DNA from: Chitinophagaceae bacterium
GTDB lineage: Bacteria > Bacteroidota > Bacteroidia > Chitinophagales > Chitinophagaceae
Assembly (NCBI GenBank): GCA_025351145.1
Contig: JANXWM010000063.1
Coordinates: 1-7,689 of the forward strand
Reading direction: 5' to 3'
DNA length: 7,689 bases
The notes beneath the pieces were generated by a model. The model saw only the letters and a program-made list of their open reading frames with translations. It did no database searches and was not told the origin of the DNA. The stretch's first letter is position 1; every line of letters starts with the position of its first letter. This document shows, piece by piece, positions 1 to 6,005 of this stretch. The position numbers and the translations under genes are program-made.

Positions 1-2403
1 GGTAAGCGCATTGGCAATTTGTTTAAGGTTGAGCATAGTGCCCGAACCTGCCGGAAATTCAAAAGTGTACTTATCGCCATAATAAGCGTAATATTTTCTA
101 ATGGAATTGATGATGAGGTAATTCAGCGGCATCCAGATAGGGCCACGCCAGTTGGAATTACCACCAAACATTGAGCTGGAGCTTTCTCCGGGCTCGTACT
201 GAATGCTGTAATTGCTGCCCTGGTAGCCAAAAGTATAAGGCTGCTCTTTATGGCTTTTGGAGAGGGAGCGGATACCATAATCTGATAAAAACTCTGCCTC
301 ATCCAGCAGCCTTTTTAACAGGCTTTCGAGCCGGTCATCAATCATTATGGCAAATAAATAATTGCCATCTTTATTCTTCTTATCAATATCGGAAATGATG
401 CGTGTAAGATCGGGCCGGGTAAGCCTGATCACTTCTAACCGGGTATTAAACTGGCGCAGGTTTTTAAATACATTGCCATGAATAATTTCCACTGCCAATA
501 ATGGAATAATCCCTACAAGGGAACGGATTTTTAAACGCTGGCTTGTGCCGTTTTCAAACTGAATGGCATCATAATAAAATTTATCTGTTTCATCCCATAG
601 CGAAATATCTTTTTTGCCGATATGGTGCATGGCCCAGCCAATATTTAAAAAGTGCCTGAAAAACTTGGCGGCCGATTCTTCATAAGCCTGGTTATGCCCG
701 GCTAATTCGAGCGACATGCGCAGCATATTGATGGCATAGATAGCCATCCAGCTTGTAGCATCGGCCTGCTGTAGTTTTTTAATGCCGGGGGGCATGTGGT
801 TTCTGTCAAACACACCAATGTTATCTAAGCCGAGGAAACCACCTTCAAAAATATCTGTTCCATTCGCATCTTTTTGGTTTACCCACCAGGTAAAATTCAT
901 GAGTAATTTCTGGAAAGCCCTTTCGAGAAAATCCCAGTCAGAAACGCCTGTTTTTTTCTTATCGGCTTCGTACACATACCAAACACCCCAGGCATGTACG
1001 GGAGGGTTTACATCGCTGAAGTTCCATTCGTATGCCGGAATTTGTCCGTTGGGATGCATGTAATATTCGCGAAGTACCACGAGTAACTGCTGCTTGCCAA
1101 AATCGGGATCTATATGCACAAAAATGGCTGCATGAAAAGCAAGATCCCATGCCGCAAACCAAGGGTATTCCCATTTGTCAGGCATGGAAATGATGTTGCG
1201 GCAGGTAAGGTGTTGCCAGTCGTAATTGCGCTGATAATTGCGATTGGGTACCGTTTCGTTGGGTTCTCCAAACAGCCACTTGAACACATCCAAATAATAA
1301 AATTGTTTGGTCCACAGCAAGCCACTTACCGAACTCCGCAGCAATGATTTATGCGCAGGGGATAATTTTTTGGGTGCCAGCTCATCGAAATATTTATCGG
1401 TGTCTGACCGGCGCTTAATGAATATTTCGTCAAACGCAGCCCAGGGGTCTTTCATTTCGCTTTTGCTTAACCTTACTTTAAAGGTGGCAGAAGCCCCCGG
1501 CTGGATTTTTTGCTTTAACCAAATAGCTGACTTGGTCCCTTTTTTTTGGGGATTGACTGTATCTTCTTTCTGGATGATATGGTTGTTGATGCCATCTTTT
1601 ACAAAAGGCGAATCATTGGGCCTGTTGTACATCCGCCGGTTATTTGTTTCGTTATCACAGAACAATTGTTCACCACCTTCGTGATAAACAAAAAAACTGC
1701 CATTGCGTGCAGAACTTGTTTGCAGGCAATTGGCGGAAACTGAAGCAATTTCAGGCTTAGAAAATCGGGGATTGTGTTTCCAGAAATTGCGGAACCACAG
1801 ATGCGGCAGAACATGAATTGTTGCGGGCTCAGGCCCCCGGTTATATACGGTAACCTTCATCAGGATATCATTGATATCTGCTTTTGCATATTCAATAAAA
1901 CAATCAAAATAACGGTTATCCCTGAATATGCCTGTATCGAGTAATTCATATTCGGGGCTTAAGCGGTCTTTCTTGTTTTGCCGCACCAGGTCCATATAAG
2001 GAAATGGTTCCTGCGGATATTTGTACAAAAATTTGCAATACGAATGCGTGGGTGAAGAATCAAGATGAAAATACAGTTCTTTCACGTCCTCACCGTGATT
2101 ACCTTCTTCATTGGTCAACCCAAAAAGCCTTTCTTTTAATATGGCATCTTTGCCATTCCAGAATGCAGGGGCAAGACATAATATCTGATCTGTATCACAA
2201 AAACCTGCAATGCCTTCTTCTCCCCAACGATAGGCGTAACTACGGGCAAGATCATGATTAATGTAGTTCCAGGTTTGCCCATTTGGACTATAATCTTCTC
2301 TAACTGTACCCCACTGCCGGTCAGAAAGGTAAGGGCCCCATTTTTTCCAATTCCTGTTATTAGATGAATACGACAGCCGTTCATTTTCTATCTTACCCAT
2401 CAT
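1..2403 (-). CDS. GH63 / MGH1-like glycoside hydrolase ('glucosidase'), 3'-truncated by window edge
   Basis: An uninterrupted minus-strand frame runs from ATG at 2403 to the left edge, about 800 codons without a stop. The next codon (2400-2398) is also ATG and either could be the start; an in-frame TGA lies upstream at 2439-2437. Numbering from the second Met, the N-terminus carries KKWGPYLSDRQWGTVREDY (19-37), followed by AYRWGEEGIAGFCD and LKERLFGLTNEEGNHGEDVK. This opening is what I recall from Bacteroidota proteins annotated as glucosidase/MGH1-like hydrolases. The C-terminal half looks like the (alpha/alpha)6 barrel of GH63: WEYPWFAAWD (Asp419, candidate catalytic acid), GGFLGLDNIGVFDR, and NWRGPIW (Trp751-Trp756), a motif typical of GH63 and related clans. 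No signal peptide is visible, so it is probably cytosolic. Family members of ~880 aa suggest 80-90 residues are missing. Likely substrates are alpha-linked glucosides or mannosides; the exact one cannot be read. It is not obviously operonic with the gene 580 bp upstream. Confidence 0.88.
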   Translation of the reverse strand, partial: MMGKIENERLSYSSNNRNWKKWGPYLSDRQWGTVREDYSPNGQTWNYINHDLARSYAYRWGEEGIAGFCDTDQILCLAPAFWNGKDAILKERLFGLTNEEGNHGEDVKELYFHLDSSPTHSYCKFLYKYPQEPFPYMDLVRQNKKDRLSPEYELLDTGIFRDNRYFDCFIEYAKADINDILMKVTVYNRGPEPATIHVLPHLWFRNFWKHNPRFSKPEIASVSANCLQTSSARNGSFFVYHEGGEQLFCDNETNNRRMYNRPNDSPFVKDGINNHIIQKEDTVNPQKKGTKSAIWLKQKIQPGASATFKVRLSKSEMKDPWAAFDEIFIKRRSDTDKYFDELAPKKLSPAHKSLLRSSVSGLLWTKQFYYLDVFKWLFGEPNETVPNRNYQRNYDWQHLTCRNIISMPDKWEYPWFAAWDLAFHAAIFVHIDPDFGKQQLLVVLREYYMHPNGQIPAYEWNFSDVNPPVHAWGVWYVYEADKKKTGVSDWDFLERAFQKLLMNFTWWVNQKDANGTDIFEGGFLGLDNIGVFDRNHMPPGIKKLQQADATSWMAIYAINMLRMSLELAGHNQAYEESAAKFFRHFLNIGWAMHHIGKKDISLWDETDKFYYDAIQFENGTSQRLKIRSLVGIIPLLAVEIIHGNVFKNLRQFNTRLEVIRLTRPDLTRIISDIDKKNKDGNYLFAIMIDDRLESLLKRLLDEAEFLSDYGIRSLSKSHKEQPYTFGYQGSNYSIQYEPGESSSSMFGGNSNWRGPIWMPLNYLIINSIRKYYAYYGDKYTFEFPAGSGTMLNLKQIANALT

Positions 2404-2447
2404 GCGCTTAAAGTTTATGGTATATTTTAAATCGTATCAATGATGCG

Positions 2448-2477
2448 TAAATATATTCTTATCCATCTATTTTTTAA
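2448..2477 (-). promoter_or_regulatory. weak candidate promoter for the GH63 gene
   Basis: Read on the minus strand, TATATTTA (2455-2448) matches the Bacteroidota -7 box TAnnTTTG at five of six positions. TTA stands 19 nt upstream, where TTG would be expected. It lies about 45 nt before the GH63 start codon. The surrounding sequence is very A/T-rich, so a chance match is likely. Confidence 0.22.
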
Positions 2478-2664
2478 TGATGTATTATTAAAAAAAATAT
2501 TCCCCTGCCTGGCCTTTTTTGCCCTTATCCCTGCGGACTAATGTATAAACCTTTGGAGAGATAGTGCGGAGAATTGTTGCTTAACGAAGCAATTGAAAAA
2601 AATAAACAATTGCAATTAGAAGCATGGGGCGTGAAGATTATAGAAGAAAAGTAAAATAGCTAAG

Positions 2665-2723
2665 TTTTTTATTAGCCCGGCTTTGGATTACATGGCATCC
2701 TGGTTGCGTCGCACTCTTGTACT
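2665..2723 (+). repeat. dispersed intergenic repeat, copy 1
   Basis: The unit is a T-tract (2665-2670), the GC box AGCCCGGCT (2674-2682, itself an odd palindrome), 20 variable bases, then the conserved core TTGCGTCGCACTCTTGTAC (2704-2722) with flanking G and T that also match copy 2. It faces right. Four further copies of the core occur in the window, all in gaps between genes. Confidence 0.85.
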
Positions 2724-2816
2724 GCATAACATTGTGTGTGATTGGCAGGCCTCCGAGTCAAATCTGTGGACTGCAATGGAATCTTTCCGAAAAAATTACA
2801 GCAGATTGCTTCCCTG

Positions 2817-2834
2817 CCCGTCCGGTCAGACGGG
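2817..2834. repeat. GC-rich hairpin inside the inverted-repeat pair
   Basis: CCCGTC (2817-2822) and GACGGG (2829-2834) are perfect complements around a 6-nt loop; a G-T wobble pair at 2816/2835 extends the stem. The hairpin is followed by only TTT and then CCCC, so it is not a convincing intrinsic terminator. It lies roughly midway between repeat copies 1 and 2. Confidence 0.5.
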
Positions 2835-2878
2835 TTTCCCCGCAAAGATGCACGTTGCTTTAGTTACTTCGCGTTGCT

Positions 2879-2912
2879 CAAATCTATTCTTTAGTACAAG
2901 AGTGCGACGCAA
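2879..2912 (-). promoter_or_regulatory. candidate leftward promoter overlapping repeat copy 2
   Basis: On the minus strand TAGATTTG (2886-2879) is an exact match to the Bacteroidota -7 box TAnnTTTG. The TTG that opens the repeat core (2912-2910) lies 23 nt upstream, at the long edge of the usual 17-23 nt spacing. It would transcribe towards the GH63 gene, whose start is about 475 nt away. The match is sequence-based only. Confidence 0.3.
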
Positions 2913-2942
2913 CGGAATTTACATGCTTATTAAAAAGCTGGG
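2893..2942 (-). repeat. dispersed intergenic repeat, copy 2 (inverted relative to copy 1)
   Basis: The core is the exact reverse complement of copy 1 over 21 bp (2893-2913 against 2703-2723). Twenty-two bases further right is AGCTGGG (2936-2942), a degraded form of the GC box found at the same distance in other copies; its T-tract is only weakly kept. Copies 1 and 2 therefore form a perfect 21-bp inverted repeat around 169 bp. Confidence 0.8.
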
Positions 2943-2983
2943 TAAAAGAATGTTATCGTGTTTATTCAATCTATGTTATATAT

Positions 2984-4483
2984 CTACTCAATAACCAATT
3001 TTTGATTTTGTATTTCTTTTCCTGAACTAACACTTACGATATAAACTCCTTTTTGCAAGGCAGGAAGATTTACTTTTTGTATTCCCGCATTCATTTTTTG
3101 CTGTATGATAAGTTTACCCGAAATGTCTGAAAGTTTCATCACAATATCTCCTGCATTTTTCCAGGCAGACAGGTTGATATTAAAATAAGTTTTTGCAGGA
3201 TTGGGCGATAGTATAAAACTGCTTTTATTTATTGTAATGGCATTGTCAGCCGTTTTGCTTTTGATGTTTTGTGGTTTTGCAGCGGTTGAAAGAATTAACT
3301 CAAAAGCATATTGTTTTGGCTGGTTGCCGCTACCGTTAAAAGTAAAATCATATACCAGGCTGTTCCTGTTACCGGCAAGCGGGTTGAGCGTTCTTTGAAT
3401 GTTGTTTGTTTTTACAGCAGGCATTCGATGCACCATATAATTTCCGTTCTTGTTTTGCACCAGTACACCTCTATTATTTTCTATTTCAGAAACTGGAACG
3501 AGTTGCAAAGTTTGAGAACAGGAAACATCTGTACTTGTTGACCTGTACCCCGAACTAAATGAATTGGTGGTTGCATCCCAAAATTCAAACAGATAATGAT
3601 CCTGGTTACTGTTTGCGTAGTAATCCAGTTTTTGTTGAAAAGAATTTATCCATGACTGTGTGTTTACATCCCAATTTTGTTGAAACGCTGAGAGTTCCAG
3701 GTTACTGTCATTGTATGTCTGCTTACTGCGGAAATTGTTTTGCCAGGTGGATCCTGAAACAATTTGCCCCAGCGTTTTTTCAGAAAGAGCAGTACCGTTG
3801 AGGTAATCGTTAAAAGTTCTTCTAAATAACGTCCAGGCACTGTTTCCATTGTCCCACAAATAATCCAGCATTAGTCCTTTACCTGTATAATTGTAAGTGG
3901 TTTTCGAATTGTTGGTCCATAGATTGTTTGCCCAGGTCTGGAATATTGTTTCGGCAATATGATTGTTGGCATCATAAGAGAGTAAGCCCCTTTGAATTTT
4001 TTGCCATTCGTTATTTGAATAAAGGTCAAATTCATTTACAATTGTTCTGCCCTCACCGTCAAGGATATCTACGAGCCTGTAGCTGTTGATCCATGAATTG
4101 GAGAGTGCATCCCATGTCTGGGATAAATAGGTATTCTTCGATCCTCCGTTGCTTGAAAAGCCAAATGATTTTGAATTATTTATCCATAAATTATTTACTG
4201 CATCCCAGCTTTGGGTAAGCGCCTCAAAAGACGTTCCTGCATTGTTATTGCTATAAGTGGAAAGAAAAGAATTTACCCACGATTGTGAACTTTCATTCCA
4301 CGCCAGAGCAAGGAGTGAAACAACGGAACAGGAAGCATCCCGGGTAAGAATATCAAGTTCATTTTTTTGCCATACACCATTTACTTTCATTTCAGAGTAA
4401 ACTGAATCTGTAGTTTGTGCAATACCTCTTAAAAAGAAGGCAAGGCAGATAATTGTTGCAAGAGCAAACTTTTTCATAAGCAT
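2984..4483 (-). CDS. secreted protein with Trp-rich tandem repeats and T9SS type A sorting domain
   Basis: A 499-aa protein, or 497 aa if it starts at the second Met (4477), which gives the more typical MKK signal-peptide opening. Residues 4-22 form a basic-then-hydrophobic signal peptide with likely cleavage before Gln23 (GIA|QTT). From about 38 to 335 there are some ten degenerate repeats of 25-36 residues built on W-D-x(3-4)-N/S-x-W-x-N-S followed by a Tyr-containing stretch; examples are WDAVNNLWINN, WDALSNSWINS and WDVNTQSWINS. Some units keep only one Trp. Residues ~336-423 are unassigned. The last 76 residues (from ILSPNPAKTYFNI) are a canonical Por/T9SS type A tail: the SPNP turn, LSDISGKLI, LPALQKGVYIVSV and a terminal Lys-containing strand. 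The protein should be exported by Sec, crossed through the outer membrane by T9SS and either anchored or released. The repeats suggest a beta-rich surface array; ligand and role are unknown. Confidence 0.9.
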   Translation of the reverse strand: MLMKKFALATIICLAFFLRGIAQTTDSVYSEMKVNGVWQKNELDILTRDASCSVVSLLALAWNESSQSWVNSFLSTYSNNNAGTSFEALTQSWDAVNNLWINNSKSFGFSSNGGSKNTYLSQTWDALSNSWINSYRLVDILDGEGRTIVNEFDLYSNNEWQKIQRGLLSYDANNHIAETIFQTWANNLWTNNSKTTYNYTGKGLMLDYLWDNGNSAWTLFRRTFNDYLNGTALSEKTLGQIVSGSTWQNNFRSKQTYNDSNLELSAFQQNWDVNTQSWINSFQQKLDYYANSNQDHYLFEFWDATTNSFSSGYRSTSTDVSCSQTLQLVPVSEIENNRGVLVQNKNGNYMVHRMPAVKTNNIQRTLNPLAGNRNSLVYDFTFNGSGNQPKQYAFELILSTAAKPQNIKSKTADNAITINKSSFILSPNPAKTYFNINLSAWKNAGDIVMKLSDISGKLIIQQKMNAGIQKVNLPALQKGVYIVSVSSGKEIQNQKLVIE

Positions 4484-4542
4484 ACGTTAGGTTATAAAGC
4501 TGATTAAAATATTGTTGCTGATTGATAGAGTAAGATAAATAA

Positions 4543-4562
4543 TCTTTTTAATTTTAAAAAGA
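4543..4562. promoter_or_regulatory. A/T-rich inverted repeat upstream of the T9SS protein gene
   Basis: TCTTTTTAA and TTAAAAAGA are perfect 9-bp arms separated by two bases. The site lies 60-79 bp upstream of the start codon at 4483, a position suited to an operator. A/T-rich palindromes are common by chance in such DNA, so function is uncertain. Confidence 0.3.
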
Positions 4563-4601
4563 AAACTCATGCTGTTCCAAATCTTCCGCAGGGTAATATG
4601 T

Positions 4602-4742
4602 TTAACCCAAATTTTGCAGTAGGTTTTTTTGAGCCCGGCAAGTGAATATCTATCGGGCTTTTGTTGCGTCGCACACTTGAACTGTAGTAATAACAGGGAG
4701 CTTTTAACAGCCAATACACCCAACTGCAAAATCTGGGGTTAA
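4602..4742. repeat. 141-bp MITE-like segment with imperfect terminal inverted repeats
   Basis: The left end TTAACCC-AAATTTTGCAGT (4602-4620) and the reverse complement of the right end (4723-4742), TTAACCCCAGATTTTGCAGT, agree at 18 of 20 aligned positions, with one indel and one substitution. The interior contains repeat copy 3 and the AGCCCG/CGGGCT hairpin (4632-4637 with 4654-4659). There is no coding capacity. No clear target-site duplication was seen outside the ends. Confidence 0.5.
4624..4683 (+). repeat. dispersed intergenic repeat, copy 3 (diverged core)
   Basis: It has a T-tract (4624-4630), the GC box AGCCCGGC (4632-4639), 23 variable bases, then GTTGCGTCGCACACTTGAAC from 4663. The core differs from the other copies at two positions (T to A twice), making it the most diverged copy. 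It has the same orientation as copies 1 and 5. The GC box also pairs with CGGGCT at 4654-4659 as a 6-bp stem. Confidence 0.75.
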
Positions 4743-4883
4743 GAAAATTCTGGGCGGCTTTTTGTTTTTTAGTGCAGGTACGGTTAGCTGGTACAGGCAG
4801 TACAACTTGTCGGGATGGGCTCTTGTTCCCTTGCTTATCCAATGCGGGTAAATGGCGTACACAAAAAAGCGAAGCTTTAAGTC

Positions 4884-4897
4884 ACCCCTTAGGGGGT
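4884..4897. promoter_or_regulatory. small hairpin at the promoter of the first PTPS gene
   Basis: ACCCC and GGGGT form a perfect 5-bp stem with loop TTAG. It overlaps where the -33 element of the downstream promoter would lie, so it could be an operator or a remnant of a terminator. It does not match the preQ1 riboswitch consensus that I know. Confidence 0.3.
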
Positions 4898-4919
4898 TAA
4901 GGTGTTTATATTACCTTTG
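4889..4919 (+). promoter_or_regulatory. candidate Bacteroidota promoter for the first PTPS-family gene
   Basis: TACCTTTG (4912-4919) matches the -7 consensus TAnnTTTG exactly. TTA (4889-4891) lies 20 nt upstream in place of the TTG -33 element. Transcription would start near 4926, giving a short leader before the ATG at 4940. Confidence 0.5.
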
Positions 4920-4939
4920 GCAAAATTTTTATTTGAGCG

Positions 4940-5350
4940 ATGGTTTATCTTACACGTCAGGAACATTTTAATGCGGCGCACAAGTTGTATAACCCCGGCT
5001 GGAGCAAAGAAAAGAACGAAGAAGTTTTTGGTATGTGCGCCAACGAAAACTGGCATGGTCACAATTACTACCTTTATGTTACCATTAAAGGCGAGCCAGA
5101 TGCAGACACAGGTTTTTTAATGGATGTGAAAAAATTAAAGACCATTATTAAAGACCAGGTAATTATTAACGTTGATCACAAAAACCTCAATCTTGATGTT
5201 GATTTTATGCAGGGTCAAATGTGCAGTACCGAAAATCTTGCAATAGGCATCTGGCAGCAGATAGAGCCGCATCTTCCTGCAAACGTTAAGCTGCACTGCA
5301 TAAAGCTTTACGAAACACCGCGCATTTATGTGGAATATTTTGGTAACTGA
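4940..5350 (+). CDS. 6-pyruvoyl-tetrahydropterin synthase / 6-carboxytetrahydropterin synthase family protein (first of two)
   Basis: A 136-aa protein, full length for the COG0720 family. It converts 7,8-dihydroneopterin triphosphate either to 6-pyruvoyl-tetrahydropterin (biopterin route) or to 6-carboxy-tetrahydropterin (queuosine route). The expected residues are all present: zinc ligands His14 (in EHFNAAH), His39 and His41 (HGHNY); catalytic Cys33; the Asp79-His80 pair in VDHKNLNLD; STEN at 96-99; and substrate-anchoring Glu125 in LYETP. Cys33 and the HGH motif are five residues apart, as in mammalian PTPS, whereas E. coli QueD has three; VDHKNLNLDV and STEN also echo the animal enzyme. 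It is cytosolic, probably oligomeric. A promoter-like box lies just upstream and a paralogue follows 103 bp later. Family assignment is firm; which product it makes is not decided by sequence alone. Confidence 0.93.
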   Translation: MVYLTRQEHFNAAHKLYNPGWSKEKNEEVFGMCANENWHGHNYYLYVTIKGEPDADTGFLMDVKKLKTIIKDQVIINVDHKNLNLDVDFMQGQMCSTENLAIGIWQQIEPHLPANVKLHCIKLYETPRIYVEYFGN

Positions 5351-5453
5351 AAACTATTTAACCTCAATCCTGTTAATCAACTTGCTTTTTATAAAGATTA
5401 AGTAAGTGTGCAGACAATATGAAGCAGAAAATCTTTCTTAATTTGTAACCGGA

Positions 5454-5867
5454 ATGAACAATAAAGTAGCAGTATATCGCAAAGAACATTTTAATGCAGC
5501 ACACCGCCTGTTCAATCCTGCATGGAGCGATGCAACCAATATGCAGGTTTTTGGTAAATGCAGCAACCCCAATTATCATGGTCATAATTATGAACTGGTG
5601 GTAAAGCTTATTGGCGAGCCAAATGCCGAAACTGGTTATGTGATGGACTTAAAATTATTGAGCGATATTATTAAAGCAAATGTGCTGGATAAATTCGATC
5701 ACAAAAACCTTAACCTCGATACAGTTGAATTCAGTAACCTCAATCCAACTGCAGAGAATATTGTAAAGGTGATCTATAATTTGCTGCGGCCCAGGATTAA
5801 AGCAGAGCTTGACTTACAGGTTCGCCTTTACGAAACAGAAAGAAATTTTGTTGAATACCCGGTTTAA
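5454..5867 (+). CDS. 6-pyruvoyl-tetrahydropterin synthase / 6-carboxytetrahydropterin synthase family protein (second of two)
   Basis: A 137-aa paralogue of the preceding gene, roughly 45% identical by eye. It keeps zinc ligands His17 (EHFNAAH), His42 and His44 (HGHNY), catalytic Cys36, Asp82-His83 (FDHKNLNLD), PTAEN (98-102) and Glu127 (LYETE). The segment FGKCSNPNYHGHNY is very close to the mammalian PTPS active-site loop, again with the C-x5-HGH spacing. Differences from the first copy cluster around the catalytic Cys (KCSNPNY against MCANENW) and the TEN loop, which could change substrate or product. A near-consensus -7 box (TTAATTTG, 5438-5445) sits just before the start, so it may be transcribed separately from the first copy. 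folE follows after 138 bp and supplies the substrate. Both copies appear catalytically intact; no frameshift or truncation. Confidence 0.93.
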   Translation: MNNKVAVYRKEHFNAAHRLFNPAWSDATNMQVFGKCSNPNYHGHNYELVVKLIGEPNAETGYVMDLKLLSDIIKANVLDKFDHKNLNLDTVEFSNLNPTAENIVKVIYNLLRPRIKAELDLQVRLYETERNFVEYPV

Positions 5868-5906
5868 CATTTCAAACAAAAATAGCTTTGTGAACGTACT
5901 TAGCTG

Positions 5907-5971
5907 CATAGAATTACCGAAAGTACAAGAGTGCGACGCAAGTAAAGTTTCATAGAATTACAAAAGCCGGG
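5907..5971 (-). repeat. dispersed intergenic repeat, copy 4, bracketed by an 11-bp direct repeat
   Basis: On the minus strand this is GTACCCGGCT (plus 5965-5974 region) followed after about 24 nt by the core; the plus strand reads AGTACAAGAGTGCGACGCAA at 5922-5941. An A-tract (5976-5983) corresponds to the T-tract of other copies. CATAGAATTAC occurs at 5907-5917 and again at 5951-5961, on either side of the core. It fills most of the 138-bp gap between the second PTPS gene and folE. Confidence 0.75.
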
Positions 5972-6005
5972 TACATAAAAAAAATTACATTACAATCATT
6001 GAAGA

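Larger units (their letters stand above)
2404..2983. other. 580-bp non-coding gap with repeats
   Basis: No convincing gene lies between the two minus-strand coding regions. The left part (about 2404-2510) is A/T-rich 5' flank of the GH63 gene. Positions 2541-2654 read like the tail of a protein interrupted by a stop (described under findings). From about 2665 to 2942 the gap is occupied by two oppositely oriented copies of the dispersed repeat with 169 bp between their conserved cores, including a small GC-rich hairpin. No clear terminator was found just downstream of the T9SS protein gene. Confidence 0.7.
4484..4939. other. 456-bp divergent intergenic region
   Basis: This gap separates the leftward T9SS protein gene from the rightward PTPS gene. 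In order it holds an A/T palindrome (4543-4562), a 141-bp segment with imperfect terminal inverted repeats enclosing repeat copy 3 (4602-4742), a stretch with nothing recognisable (about 4743-4860), a small hairpin AAAGC-GAA-GCTTT (4866-4878), the ACCCC/GGGGT hairpin (4884-4897), and a promoter-like box for the PTPS gene. Minus-strand open frames here overlap the repeat and do not resemble proteins. Confidence 0.65.

Noticed and set aside
782..1347. Plus-strand open frames antisense to the GH63 gene
   Set aside because: The opposite strand encodes a continuous, motif-rich GH63 protein; these frames are its shadows.
2683..2994. 103-codon plus-strand open frame across the repeat pair
   Set aside because: It is made of the two repeat copies and the sequence between them, has no recognisable domain, and overlaps the end of the T9SS protein gene.
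4567..4842. 91-codon minus-strand open frame, and an overlapping 80-codon frame at 4487-4729
   Set aside because: Both run through the inverted-repeat segment and repeat copy 3, and the peptide composition does not resemble a conserved protein.
4866..4939. preQ1 riboswitch before a QueD-family gene
   Set aside because: The stems do not match the preQ1-I consensus I know: there is no CUACACCC-like loop segment and no A-rich tail pairing into the stem.
5393..5436. AAAGATT / AATCTTT inverted repeat as terminator of the first PTPS gene
   Set aside because: Seven A/T-rich pairs around a 30-nt loop without a following T-run is too weak, and such matches are common in A/T-rich DNA.
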